NCBI GenBank assembly: GCA_963713695.1
Contig: CAVQMU010000010.1
Span: 62,001 to 126,000 of the forward strand
From: Rhodoblastus sp963713695
GTDB lineage: Bacteria > Pseudomonadota > Alphaproteobacteria > Rhizobiales > Beijerinckiaceae
Length of the DNA stretch: 64,000 bases
Reading direction: 5' to 3'
Position numbers and translations under genes: made by a program. Below the pieces are notes generated by a model. That model was not told where the DNA came from. It searched no databases and was given only the letters and a program-made list of their open reading frames with translations. Shown here piece by piece: positions 1-8,741 of the stretch (position 1 is its first letter; every line of letters begins with the position of its first letter).

Positions 1-394
1 GAATGGCTGGACCGCAAGCTCGTCGCCATCGACGACAACGGACGCATCGAGCTGCTCGCCTCGGCCCTGACGCCGGCTGCCGGCGAAGAGCAGCTTTATT
101 ATTTCGGCCGCAATCTGCACGACCACATCGCCGCCGCCGTCTCAAACGTCACGTCCGAGGCGCCGCCCTTTCTCGAACGCGCGGTGCACTACGACGGATT
201 GTCGGCGGCGAGCGCCGAACGCCCTCGTCGCCTTTTCACGCGACCAGGCCAGCCAGCTCTTGCTTGCTGCCAATCGCGAGGCGCTCGCAATCTGCGATGC
301 CGACGGCGGCGGCGACAAGCGCTGGATTCTCGGCGTCTACGTCTATTGCGCCGATGACGACGCAATATCATCCAAGCGACAGGACAAGCCGTGA
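1..394 (+). CDS. DUF6502 family protein, 3' part, frame broken
   Basis: This is the C-terminal part of a gene that starts before the window. Frame 1 gives a stretch containing YYFGRNLHDHIAAAV and FLERAVHYDGLS, which I recognise as the conserved C-terminal half of DUF6502 proteins. From about position 205-215 the coherent protein continues one frame over (NALVAFSRDQASQLLLAANR and onward) and ends at TGA 392-394. One surplus base would explain the switch. The function of DUF6502 is not known. The stop overlaps the GTG start of the next gene, so the two are probably translationally coupled; DUF6502 and DUF5666 genes are often neighbours. The break matches the many other one-base breaks in this window, so I do not call it a pseudogene. 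Confidence 0.7.
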
Positions 395-1515
395 GCAAGA
401 CCCGCCTCACCCGCCGCGCGCTGCTCGGTTCGACTTTCAGCCTGTTCGCCTTCCTCAAGCCGGCCGGCGCCGGCAATGGCGATCGCGGCATTGGCGGCAT
501 GGGCGTTGTCGCACAGCCGCCTGAGGATCGCGGCATTGGCGGCACGGGCGTCATCGGCACGATCCGCAAATTCGGCAGCGTCGTCGTCAACGGCATGCGC
601 ATCGCTTACCCGGCGGACGCTGCGGTCGAGATCGACGGCCAGCCCGCCTCGCCCAGGGACCTGCGCCTCGGGCAGGTCGCTCAATGCGTCACCGAAAAAT
701 CGGCGACCGGCTTGACCACCAGCCGGATCCTTGTCGCCAGCGAGGTCATCGGCCCGATCGAATCGATCGGCAGGAATTCGCTGGTCGTGCTTGGCCAGAC
801 CGTCTTGATCAGCCATATCGCCGCGAAATCATGGCAAAAGGGGCAGTGGGTCGCGGTCTCGGGCTTGCGCAAGCTTAACGGCGCGGTCGTCGCGAGCCAC
901 GTCCAGAATCGCGACGATTCCATCGCCCGGGTCTCCGGTCCTGTGACGCTCGCGGCCGACGGCGCCGCAAAGATCGGCGGGCTGAAACTCGTCAATCTCG
1001 ACGCTGCGCTCGCGGGTCGTCGGGTACTCGCCGACGTCGGCCGCATCGACGGCGCACCGGCGGCGCTGAAGACGGTGGTGGATCCGGAATTCGCCGCCAT
1101 GCCCGATGTGCGGCGCTTCTCGATCGAAGCCTATGTCGCGCGCACCGGCGCCAAGGCGAGTTTCGGCTCCGGGCTCACCGCGGCAACGCCGTCGGACGGC
1201 AGGGGCGGCGCGGCTTTGTCGACGTCGCAGGCTCGCGCGATCGTCGCCATCACCGTCAATCCCGACGGCAGCCTCACCGCCAGCGGCCAGAAGTCGGCGC
1301 AAAACCCTAATTCCAGCGCGCCTGAACCGCAACGCAATTCCGACCCTGCGCATGACGGCAAGACCGCGCCGGCGGATTCCAAAAACGATAGCCAAAAATC
1401 ACCTGACAAAAGCAAGTCTGTTCCGCAGCGCGCCAATCCGGACCCCGCGCCGGTTCACGAAGCTCCAACTCCCCAACCTGAGCCGGAGCCTAAGTCCCAC
1501 GGTCGCCGCCGCTAG
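391..1515 (+). CDS. DUF5666-like exported protein
   Basis: A 374-residue protein with a twin-arginine-like N-terminus (TRLTRRALLGSTFSLFAF), suggesting export by Tat, although no clear cleavage site follows. Residues 30-240 contain repeated small beta-rich units (IGTIRKFGSVVVNGMRI, IGPIESIGRNSLVVLGQTV, ARVSGPVTLAADGAAKIGG) of the DUF5666 type, an OB-like fold of unknown role. The last 100 residues are a low-complexity tail rich in Pro, Ser, Asn and Lys. The GTG start lies within the stop of the upstream DUF6502 gene (GTGA overlap), which implies a two-gene operon. The function is unknown, but the pairing suggests the two proteins act together at the cell envelope. Confidence 0.7.
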   Translation: MSKTRLTRRALLGSTFSLFAFLKPAGAGNGDRGIGGMGVVAQPPEDRGIGGTGVIGTIRKFGSVVVNGMRIAYPADAAVEIDGQPASPRDLRLGQVAQCVTEKSATGLTTSRILVASEVIGPIESIGRNSLVVLGQTVLISHIAAKSWQKGQWVAVSGLRKLNGAVVASHVQNRDDSIARVSGPVTLAADGAAKIGGLKLVNLDAALAGRRVLADVGRIDGAPAALKTVVDPEFAAMPDVRRFSIEAYVARTGAKASFGSGLTAATPSDGRGGAALSTSQARAIVAITVNPDGSLTASGQKSAQNPNSSAPEPQRNSDPAHDGKTAPADSKNDSQKSPDKSKSVPQRANPDPAPVHEAPTPQPEPEPKSHGRRR

Positions 1516-1529
1516 GAATTCAAAGGCAA

Positions 1530-1567
1530 GGCGCCGGCCCCGAACAGGTCGGCGCCGACGCAATTTT
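1530..1567 (+). terminator. Weak terminator-like hairpin after DUF5666 gene
   Basis: GGCGCCGGCC (1530-1539) pairs with GGTCGGCGCC (1547-1556) with one G:T wobble over a 7-base loop. The sequence that follows (GACGCAATTTT) has only a short T run. The hairpin sits between the DUF5666 stop and the next gene on the same strand. Confidence 0.4.
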
Positions 1568-1614
1568 ATGTTACGATGTACTGTAAAAACAACGTAATGC
1601 GTTGAGGCGGGCGA

Positions 1615-3217
1615 ATGTTCATGCGTTTTCGTTTGGTTCGCATGTCTTGCGTTTGCGCCCTTTTGGCCGCGTCGGTCAGTCCCGTCATTGCGCAACAGGC
1701 TCGTGTTACGACCAAGGATGGGAATGTCTTTGTCGGCGTGATCGAACCAATCGAAAAGGGCGTTTACGGCGTCAGGACGTCTTACGGGCTCATCCGCATC
1801 CCCGCTGATTCCGTTCGGCAGATCGAAATGCTTGACGCGGGTCGTCAGTCACCCGCCCAAGCGCCCGTCCCGCCGTCGCCAGCCGCGGGGCAGGCGTCCG
1901 GCGCGGCGGCCGCAGCGCTGGCGCAGGGCAAGCTGCGCCTCGCAGGCTCGAACACGATCGGCGCCAAGCTCATTCTGAAACTGCTCGAGGGTTACGCCAT
2001 GTCGATCGGCGATAACCAGATCCGCTGGATCGCGGGCGCGGAGCCCGAGCAGCAATCGCTGATCGCCAAGGGTTCCGGTCGCGACGCCTTTCTCGCCGAC
2101 GTCGCTGCGCATGGCTCGAGCACCGCCTTCACGGCGCTCGCCAATGGCGAGGCCGATATCGGCATGGCCTCACGCCCGATCAAGCCGGAGGAAAAACAGA
2201 AATTGGCGGCGCTTGGCCTCGGCGATTTCTCCTTGCCGGAGCAGGAGCACGTGCTGGCGCTCGACGGGGTCGCCGTGCTGGTCAACGCCGCCAATCCCTT
2301 GGGCAAATTGTCGCTGGCGCAGATCGCCGACATTTTTTCGGGCGCCAAGAAGGACTGGTCGGATTTTGGCGGCAAGCCCGGCGTCATCACGATCTATTCG
2401 CGCGACGACAAGTCCGGCACGTTCGACACGTTCAAGACGCTGGTGCTGCAGGATCGCAAGCTCGACGAGCGCGCGAAGCGCTTCGAAATCGAATGAAGAC
2501 CTGTCAGACGCCGTGGCCGCCGACGCCAATGGCATCGGCTTCGCGAGCCTGGCGTATATTCGCAATGCGAAGCCGGTCGCCATAGCCACCGATTGCGGGC
2601 TGGAGTTTTCGCCCAGCGAATTCCTGGTCAAGACCGAGGACTATCCTTTGTCGCGACGCCTGTTCCTGTACAGCCGGTCCGACAACTCGCATGCGCCTTT
2701 CATCGAATATGCCCTTTCCGGCGCCGCGCAAAAAATCGTCGCCGACGCAGGCTTCATCAATCTGGCGATCAGCCCATCCAGCCCATCCTATATCGCCGGG
2801 CGTTTCGCCCATGCCGACCAGGAGGCGGAAAGCCGCGCCGACAAGGCATCTGCCAAAAAATTCGACGCTCTGGCGCAAGGCGGCGTGCGCCTGAGCGTCG
2901 CCTTCCGTTTCCGGTCTGGCACGGCTGCGCTCAACTCGCGCGCCGTGCGCGACGTCGACAGGCTCATCGACGTATTGAAACAACCTGCCTATCGGGACAA
3001 GCAGATCGCGCTCGCCGGCTTTTCCAACTCTATCGGCCAGGCCGCCAAAAACATGGCCCTGTCGCGCGAGCGCGCGGAGGCCGTGGCGTCCGCCTTGCGC
3101 AAGAGCGGCGCGACCGCGCCGGTCGCCGTCGGATTTGGCGCCGCCGCGCCGGTCGCCTGCGATAACACGCCGCAAGGCCTGGAAAAGAACCGCCGCGTCG
3201 AGGTGTGGGCGCGCTAA
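1615..3217 (+). CDS. PstS-like substrate-binding / OmpA fusion, frame broken
   Basis: A secreted protein of about 533 residues once one frame break is repaired. A signal peptide (residues about 1-26, ending in SPVIAQ) is followed by a short SH3/Sm-like beta unit (TKDGNVFVGVIEPIEKGVYG to about residue 70) and an Ala/Pro linker. Next comes a phosphate-binding-protein-like (PstS) domain with GSNTIGAKLILKLLEGYA, FTALANGEADIGMASR, LAQIADIFSGAKKDWSDFGG and YSRDDKSGTFDTFKTLVL. The C-terminal 110 residues are an OmpA-type peptidoglycan-binding domain (FRFRSGTAALNSRAVRDVD, ending NRRVEVWAR). The frame changes at the A-run 2486-2488: dropping one A joins KRFE to SNEDLSDAV. No pst transporter genes are adjacent, so a role as a wall-anchored ligand binder is more likely than transport. 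The ligand is not predictable. Confidence 0.8.
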
Positions 3218-3236
3218 TTCAGCAACAGGGCGCGCG

Positions 3237-4118
3237 CTATCGGGCCAGCGACACGTCGCCGATCCGCTGGATCCAAATCTTGTCGCTGAGCGGCTTTCCG
3301 CAAGGCGCCGGGGCGATGGTGCGTTGCAATTTCTGTAATTCGCCGTAGCGCAAAATCCAGATCTCGAAATCGGGGCTTGCAAATGCGCCGTCGCCGCAAA
3401 ATAGTCCATTGGGCGTCTCGCCGCGCGATACGAATTCCACATAATAGGATAGCAGCCCCTTGCCCGGATTGCCTTCTGGAGGCAAGGAATAGACTTCGAG
3501 ACTGCCGAAAGGTTCTGCGTCGGACATTGAGGTTTCGTCCGCGCCGAGTGTCGATGCGCCCTTGCTCGCCGAGGGCTCGACCTGAATATGGCCCGCAACG
3601 CCGCCAAGCTCGGCCCCGGGCTCCACGACATGCAACGCCAGCGCAACACGCGAGCGCCAGACCAGGGCTATGCGCACCGCTTCCTTGAAACCGCTGAAGG
3701 CCACGGCCGTCTTGTCAAGCTTGCCGTCCGCGCGCAACCAGGCAATTTCCGCGCGCTCGTGAAAGAGCGGGAATTCGAATGTGGCCAGTCCATCGCCGCT
3801 GAAATTCGCGCGCAGCTTCATGCCGTCGGCTGAAACGTCGACCGCTGCGCCCCGTCGGCAGGGGTTGACGATGTCGAGCGTTACGACCCCGTCCTCCTCC
3901 TTGAAATGCGGCCTGTCCCCGCATTCTTCCGGCGCCGGCGCCGCACGGGCTGCTGGGAGTTGCGGAACCGGCAGCGACGGGATGTCCGTTTGCGCGAGGA
4001 GCCCGTACTGACGCGGGGCGAATGGCGGTTCGGCCGCCGATGCGCCTTGCAGCGCCAACCCGATCGAGAGGAAGGCAACGCTTCTGGCCAAATGCGCGAT
4101 TTCGCGCCCGCGGCTCAT
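3237..4118 (-). CDS. Unknown exported protein
   Basis: I do not recognise a family. The protein has 293 residues if it starts at MSRGREIAHLARSV; an ATG seven codons upstream (4139) is possible. The N-terminus is a clear signal peptide (VAFLSIGLALQGASAAEPP). The mature part has pairs of cysteines (EECGDRPHF, IVNPCRRGA, FCGDGAF, APCGKPLS) that could form disulphides, and is otherwise a soluble, beta-rich-looking periplasmic protein. It is transcribed toward the PstS-OmpA gene and lies 19 bases from it, so the two are convergent. No operon partner is evident. Confidence 0.6.
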   Translation of the reverse strand: MSRGREIAHLARSVAFLSIGLALQGASAAEPPFAPRQYGLLAQTDIPSLPVPQLPAARAAPAPEECGDRPHFKEEDGVVTLDIVNPCRRGAAVDVSADGMKLRANFSGDGLATFEFPLFHERAEIAWLRADGKLDKTAVAFSGFKEAVRIALVWRSRVALALHVVEPGAELGGVAGHIQVEPSASKGASTLGADETSMSDAEPFGSLEVYSLPPEGNPGKGLLSYYVEFVSRGETPNGLFCGDGAFASPDFEIWILRYGELQKLQRTIAPAPCGKPLSDKIWIQRIGDVSLAR

Positions 4119-4495
4119 AGGCAAGTTCCATGCGATCACAGGGACGTCCCCTTTGCATAATGTTGAAGTGTGAGAAACAACAGGGTGTTACCGTCGCATT
4201 CGCTAAGTTTGCGCCTTCTTTATGGCGTAGACGCGCAAAGGTAATGGAAGCCTTGTCGACGCAGGCGCAATTTATGCTTCGCTTTTCCTGTCAGCTGCAG
4301 GCGAATGCCGTCGGCTGGAACGCGTCTCGGGCTCGATTTTTTTGTTATCCCTAATGCGATCTTCAGCAATTTCCTGCAATTCCCGGGCGATTTAACGGCT
4401 TCCAAGGACGTCCGGCAAGGCAATCTTTATCAATTCGCGGCTAGGTTCGACGAAGACCTGTCGGGCCGGATTTTTGGCCAAAAAGAGCGAAAGCA
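4119..4495. other. Intergenic region without recognisable gene
   Basis: About 375 bases between a divergent pair (unknown exported protein on minus, glycosyltransferase on plus). It is less GC-rich than its surroundings and has a T-run (4338-4344). It presumably holds both promoters, but I see no convincing boxes. The short open frames here look random. Confidence 0.5.
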
Positions 4496-5305
4496 ATGAA
4501 GCCGGATATCTCCGTCATAACTCCGACCTTTCGACGCCAGCAGCAGCTCGCCGAGGCGATCGAGAGCGTACTGGGCCAGAAGGGCGTGAATTGCGAAATT
4601 CGTGTCATCGACGACTGTCCCGATGGCAGCGCCGAAGAAACTGTTCGCCGCTACGCCGATCGCGGCGCGATCTACTCGCGCTCGCCAACGCCCTCGGGTG
4701 GTCGTCCGGCTCTGGTGCGCAACCTCGGCTGGGCCGACGCCCGGGCCGACATCATCCATTTTCTCGACGACAACGATCTCGTTCCCGAAGGCTATTACGC
4801 CGACGCCCTGGAGGTTTTCACGCAAAGGCCCGATATCGGCGTGGTCTTCGGCAAGGTGGAGCCTTTCGGCAATGCCGACATTTCCTCCGAACGCGACTAT
4901 TTCGACGCCGCCCACCGCCGGGCCCGCAAATACCGGCGCATGGGGCCGAAGCTCGGATTTTCGGCCGCCATGTTCTTCCAGGACACGCTGCTGGTCTGCA
5001 GCGCCGCCATGATCCGGAAGCGCTGCGTCGCCGAAATTCAAGGCTTCGACGACAAGCCGGCCATTGCCGAAGACGTGGACTTCTACGCCCGAGCGATCCG
5101 CCGTTTCGGCGCCGTCCTGCTCGACCGCACTTCAATCCATTACCGCATTGGCCCATCGATCATGCGCAAGCCGGATCGGCAGCCGCTGATCGAGGCGTCC
5201 TATCAAGACATTCATTCGCGTTACCGCCGCGAACACGGCGCCGTCGATTTTTACGCCATGAAGGCGTTTGCAAAAATTCTCGGGAAACTCGATGTCAAGA
5301 ATTGA
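4496..5305 (+). CDS. Glycosyltransferase family 2
   Basis: A 269-residue GT-A fold glycosyltransferase. The N-terminal nucleotide-binding strand is ISVITPTFRRQQQLAEAIES, followed by EIRVIDDCPDGS. The metal-binding DxD equivalent is HFLDDNDLVPEGYY, and the later acidic motif is AIAEDVDFYARAIRRFG. No membrane segment is present, so it is a cytoplasmic enzyme that would transfer a sugar from a nucleotide-sugar donor to an unknown acceptor. It is the first gene of a three-gene collinear run with an N-acyltransferase and an acyltransferase 3 protein. The next ATG (5292) lies inside its last codons, so the first two genes are coupled. Together they look like a surface-glycan or glycolipid module. 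Confidence 0.88.
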   Translation: MKPDISVITPTFRRQQQLAEAIESVLGQKGVNCEIRVIDDCPDGSAEETVRRYADRGAIYSRSPTPSGGRPALVRNLGWADARADIIHFLDDNDLVPEGYYADALEVFTQRPDIGVVFGKVEPFGNADISSERDYFDAAHRRARKYRRMGPKLGFSAAMFFQDTLLVCSAAMIRKRCVAEIQGFDDKPAIAEDVDFYARAIRRFGAVLLDRTSIHYRIGPSIMRKPDRQPLIEASYQDIHSRYRREHGAVDFYAMKAFAKILGKLDVKN

Positions 5306-6446
5306 GACGCTGACGACGATCGAGGAACTGGAGGCTCTGGCGCCTGAATGGCGCGAACTCCTCGCCGGCATTTCGTTGCGCACGCCATCGAAGACGCCTC
5401 TGTGGCAAATCACCTGGTGGCGGCACTTTCGGCGCCCGGGCTAGCGTGTTCAATCGCCATGAAATGCGGGTTTTCGTCCTGCGCGAGTCAACCGGCGAAC
5501 TCCTCGCCGTTGCGCCGATGATGATCACCCACCGTCCCGGCGTCGGTCCGAGCCTGTTTCGCGAATTGCAGTTCTTCGGCGCGGATCCCTACGTCACGCA
5601 ATTGCGCGGCCCTGTCTGCCGTCGTGAAAGGCTCGCGGAAGTGGGCAGGGCGCTGGCCGCGCATGTGCGCAAGACCGAGGCGCACGATTTCGCGCAATGG
5701 CGCGGCATGACGCCGGGCTTTGGCGACGAACAGGATGCCTCTGGCGTCCACATGCCGCAACTTGACGACGTCAATTCCTACCTGCGGATGCGCGAGAGCT
5801 TCGACGCATTTCACGCCGAATTGCCGAAAAAACTCGCAAGCACCTGCGCAAGAGCCAAAACGACATCAAGTCCGCCGGCATTAATTACACGTTTCGCGCG
5901 ACGACCGCGCCTGAAGAGGCGACGTCGGGACTGCAGCGCTTTTACGAATTGCATGCGAGCCGCGCCGCGCTCAAGGATGTGACGCGACACCCGAATGTTT
6001 TCGATTGCGCCCAGTCGCGTGAATTCCTCGATGATTACTGTGCGCAAATGGCTGGAGCGGGCGAACTGCGCCTGTTCGAAATACTGGTCGACGGGCGGAT
6101 TGTCGCGACCCGCATCGGCTTTGCGCTCGGCGACGAACTCTATCTCTATTTCTCCGGATACGATCCGGCTTATGGCGCATACAGCATCATGACGACGCTG
6201 ATCGCCGAGACATTGCGCTGGGCGCATGAAAACGGCGTGGCCATCGTCAATCTCTCGTCGGGAGTCGATCGCTCCAAGACGCGGTTTCGGCCGCAAACGA
6301 TCGCCGCCGAGGGATTATATTCGTTGGGCGGGTCGACGCGCGGTCGGCTGGCGCTGCGCCTGATGCGGAGGTTGCGCTACGGCGCGGGCGCGGCCGCGTC
6401 TGCGGCTGTTGCGGAAGAAGGCTCGGAAGAACTGGCGGAAGCCTGA
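5292..6446 (+). CDS. FemAB/CelD-like GNAT N-acyltransferase, frame broken twice
   Basis: After two one-base repairs this gives about 384 residues resembling the BcsL/CelD-type GNAT proteins (Acetyltransf_6) found in polysaccharide gene clusters. Segment 1 (ATG 5292) reads to WWRHF. A surplus T in TTT 5427-5429 separates it from segment 2 (FGARASVFNRHEMRVFVL). A missing A in the run 5827-5832 separates segment 2 (ending FHAELPKK) from segment 3 (TRKHLRKSQNDIKSAGINY). Segment 3 holds the GNAT core, with LFEILVDGRIVATRIGFALG, LYLYFSGYDPAYGAYSIMTT and a C-terminal SSGVDRSKTRFRP. The gene overlaps the upstream glycosyltransferase by 14 bases. It probably N-acylates an amino sugar made or attached by the neighbouring enzymes; the substrate is unknown. 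Confidence 0.75.
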
Positions 6447-6487
6447 GCGTCGTCGCTCATCCGCGCGATCGGAGAGAGGAAAACGCC

Positions 6488-7687
6488 ATGCGGTTTCGCG
6501 CGCTCGACGGTTTGCGAGGCCTGTGCGCCCTCACCGTTGCGCTGCTGCATTTTTACGACTACCTGCACTTGGATGCGCCGAGCTTTGTGGCCAATTCCTT
6601 CGTACTGGTAGATTTCTTCTTCGTCCTTTCCGGCTTCGTGCTGGCGCATGCCTTTTTTGAGGATCTCGCCGCCAATGGTCAGGGCGGCCGCTTCGTGCTG
6701 CGCCGCATAGGCCGGCTCTATCCCCTGCATTTTTCCATTCTGATGCTGTTCCTGCTGGTCGAATGCGGACGCTGGTTCGCCTTTCGGCACGGCGCCGTCA
6801 TGCTGGCCAAGCCCTTCACGGGGGGGACGTCGCCGTCCTCGCTCGTTACCAATCTGCTGCTGTTGCAGTCGATGAACCTGCACGACGGAATCACCTGGAA
6901 TTTTCCGAGCTGGAGCATCAGCGTCGAATTCTACACCAATCTTATCTTCGCCTTGGTCATGGTCCTGCCGACTCGAGCAGGCGTCCCGCTCGACGTGGTG
7001 CAGCGGCGCAAGACCTGCGCCGCTGCAATCCTCGCTCTTGTGGGCGGCGCGCTGACGGTCTGGACCTCGTCGCAAGACATGGCCATGACCTACGACGTCG
7101 GGTTCGCCCGTTGCGTTTACGGCTTTTTCTGCGGCGTGCTCGTGCAGCGCCTGCGCGCCACGGGACGCGATCCCCTGCGCGCCGTTCGGCCCTCGCTCGT
7201 GTTCGCGCTTGAGATCGGTCTGACCGCGACCCTCGTCGCCTTCATCGCCGACGGAGGCAAGATATGGCTGTATAGCCTGTCGCCGCTGGCCTTTGCCGCC
7301 GCGGTGCTTGTCTATGCGCGCGAGGGCGGGCCCTTCTCGCGCATGCTGCTGACGCGCCCCTTCCTGGCGATCGGCGAATGGTCCTACTCGATTTACATGA
7401 TCCACGCTTTCCTGCTGGTGGAAATTTTCGGCCGCATTGCCTCCGTCGCCGGCAAGCACGGATGGATTGGTCTCCATCCGGCATCAGGCGCTGACGGAGG
7501 AGCCTATATCGCGGAAATCGTCAACAAGGGTCCGCTCGAATCCGGAGCGTTAATTCTCGTCTACGTCGCGACGGTCCTCGCCTGCTCCAGCCTGACCTGC
7601 CGCTTTGTTGAACAGCCGGCGCGCCGCTATTTCAACGATTGCGCCGCGAGAAAGGCGGAAGCCGCGCCGACGCTTGCTACGGCCTGA
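6488..7687 (+). CDS. Acyltransferase 3 (OafA/ExoZ-like) membrane protein
   Basis: A 399-residue integral membrane O-acyltransferase. The family signature is at the N-terminus: FRALDGLRGLCALTVALLHF with the conserved His, then FVLVDFFFVLSGFVLAHAFF and RRIGRLYPLHFSILML. About ten hydrophobic segments follow, ending in FVEQPARRYF, which is typical of the family. It would move an acyl group (often acetyl) onto a sugar on the outer face of the cytoplasmic membrane. A purine-rich ribosome site (GGAGAGAGG) precedes the ATG. It lies 41 bases after the N-acyltransferase on the same strand and probably closes the glycan-decorating operon. Confidence 0.9.
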   Translation: MRFRALDGLRGLCALTVALLHFYDYLHLDAPSFVANSFVLVDFFFVLSGFVLAHAFFEDLAANGQGGRFVLRRIGRLYPLHFSILMLFLLVECGRWFAFRHGAVMLAKPFTGGTSPSSLVTNLLLLQSMNLHDGITWNFPSWSISVEFYTNLIFALVMVLPTRAGVPLDVVQRRKTCAAAILALVGGALTVWTSSQDMAMTYDVGFARCVYGFFCGVLVQRLRATGRDPLRAVRPSLVFALEIGLTATLVAFIADGGKIWLYSLSPLAFAAAVLVYAREGGPFSRMLLTRPFLAIGEWSYSIYMIHAFLLVEIFGRIASVAGKHGWIGLHPASGADGGAYIAEIVNKGPLESGALILVYVATVLACSSLTCRFVEQPARRYFNDCAARKAEAAPTLATA

Positions 7688-7695
7688 CGAAAGCG

Positions 7696-8580
7696 TCAAA
7701 GCGGGCGCTCGTCGAGAAAGGCGAGCAGCTTGCGCGCGACTTCGTCGGGATATTGATCGACGAAAAAATGGCCGCCCGGCAGCGAGGCCTCGCGCACCTC
7801 GCGGCAGCGTTTGCGCCATTCCGCGGGCAGGTCGAAAAGCCGAGCCATCACTCCCTGCGCGCCATAGAAGACCAGAGTCGGGCATTCGACCTTTCGGTCG
7901 ATGTCGGCTTCATCATGTTCGAGATCGATGGTGGCGGCGGCGCGGTAATCCGAACAGGAGCCATGGATCATGCCTGGATCGCGCCATGCCTTTCTGTAGG
8001 CGGCGAGCATGTCCGCATCGAAATCCTCGGCGCGCGCCGCGCCCCAGCCGAACAGACAAGTTTCGTAGAAAAAATCGGGATCCGCGCCGATCAGCCGCTC
8101 CGGAAAAGGCTCGGGCTGCTGCAAGAAATACCAGTGCCAATAGGCCGCCGCGACGTATCGGTTCGTCTCCATGAGCATGGCGTGGGTCGGAACGATGTCC
8201 ATGACGACAAGCGTTGCGACCTTGTCCTGATGATCGAGCGCCATGCGATGGCCGGTCCGGCCGCCGCGATCGTGGCCGACGACGTGGAAACGCTCGAAGC
8301 CAAGCTGGCGCATGAGGCCAAGCTGGTCGCCCGCCATGGCCCGGAAGGAATAGTTGGAATGGTCTGCCGCGTCTTTGGGCTTGGCGGACTCGCCATAGCC
8401 ACGCAAGTCCGCGCAGACCACGGTGAATCGCGCCGCGAGTTTTGGCGCGATGCGGGCCCAGAGGCTCAGGTTTTGCGGATAGCCGTGCAGCATCAGCAAC
8501 GGAGGTCCGGAGCCGCCGACGACGCACGCGATTTCGATCCCGTCGATTAACAGCCGTTTGCGCTCGAAAGTCTCAAACAT
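7696..8580 (-). CDS. Alpha/beta hydrolase, fluoroacetate dehalogenase-like
   Basis: A 294-residue hydrolase that closely follows the haloacetate/fluoroacetate dehalogenase pattern as I remember it from the Rhodopseudomonas enzyme. It has the oxyanion motif LHGYPQNLSLWARIAP and CADLRGYGESAKP. The nucleophile elbow is VVGHDRGGRTGHRMALDH, with Asp104 and the two carboxylate-binding arginines Arg105 and Arg108. The acid is Asp128. The halide pocket is AYWHWYFLQQPE (His149, Trp150) with a tyrosine near residue 212. The catalytic His is in LPGGHFFVDQYPD (about 271). Known members hydrolyse the C-F bond of fluoroacetate to glycolate. An epoxide hydrolase or other haloacid specificity cannot be excluded, but the HWY triad supports defluorination. 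It is a single gene, divergent from the peptidase at 8742. Confidence 0.82.
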   Translation of the reverse strand: MFETFERKRLLIDGIEIACVVGGSGPPLLMLHGYPQNLSLWARIAPKLAARFTVVCADLRGYGESAKPKDAADHSNYSFRAMAGDQLGLMRQLGFERFHVVGHDRGGRTGHRMALDHQDKVATLVVMDIVPTHAMLMETNRYVAAAYWHWYFLQQPEPFPERLIGADPDFFYETCLFGWGAARAEDFDADMLAAYRKAWRDPGMIHGSCSDYRAAATIDLEHDEADIDRKVECPTLVFYGAQGVMARLFDLPAEWRKRCREVREASLPGGHFFVDQYPDEVARKLLAFLDERPL

Positions 8581-8707
8581 GGTCGCGTTTCCATTTCAGG
8601 TCTTTCACCTCGCAGGCATCAGAATAGTGAATGGTCGCCGCAGGGCAACCCTGTGGCGACCTCCCCATCTCTATCCTGGAACCCGCGGAGAATGCCCGCG
8701 TTTTGCC

Positions 8708-8728
8708 AAAAGGCCTCGGGCCTTTTTT
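8708..8728 (+). terminator. Perfect hairpin with T-run just upstream of a start codon
   Basis: AAAAGGCC (8708-8715), a TCG loop, then GGCCTTTT running into six T residues (8723-8728). It has the form of a strong intrinsic terminator, but it lies only 13 bases before the ATG of the peptidase gene at 8742 on the same strand. That fits attenuation of that gene or a processing element rather than the end of an upstream plus-strand gene. Confidence 0.6.
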
Positions 8729-8741
8729 CAGAGACGGCCAT

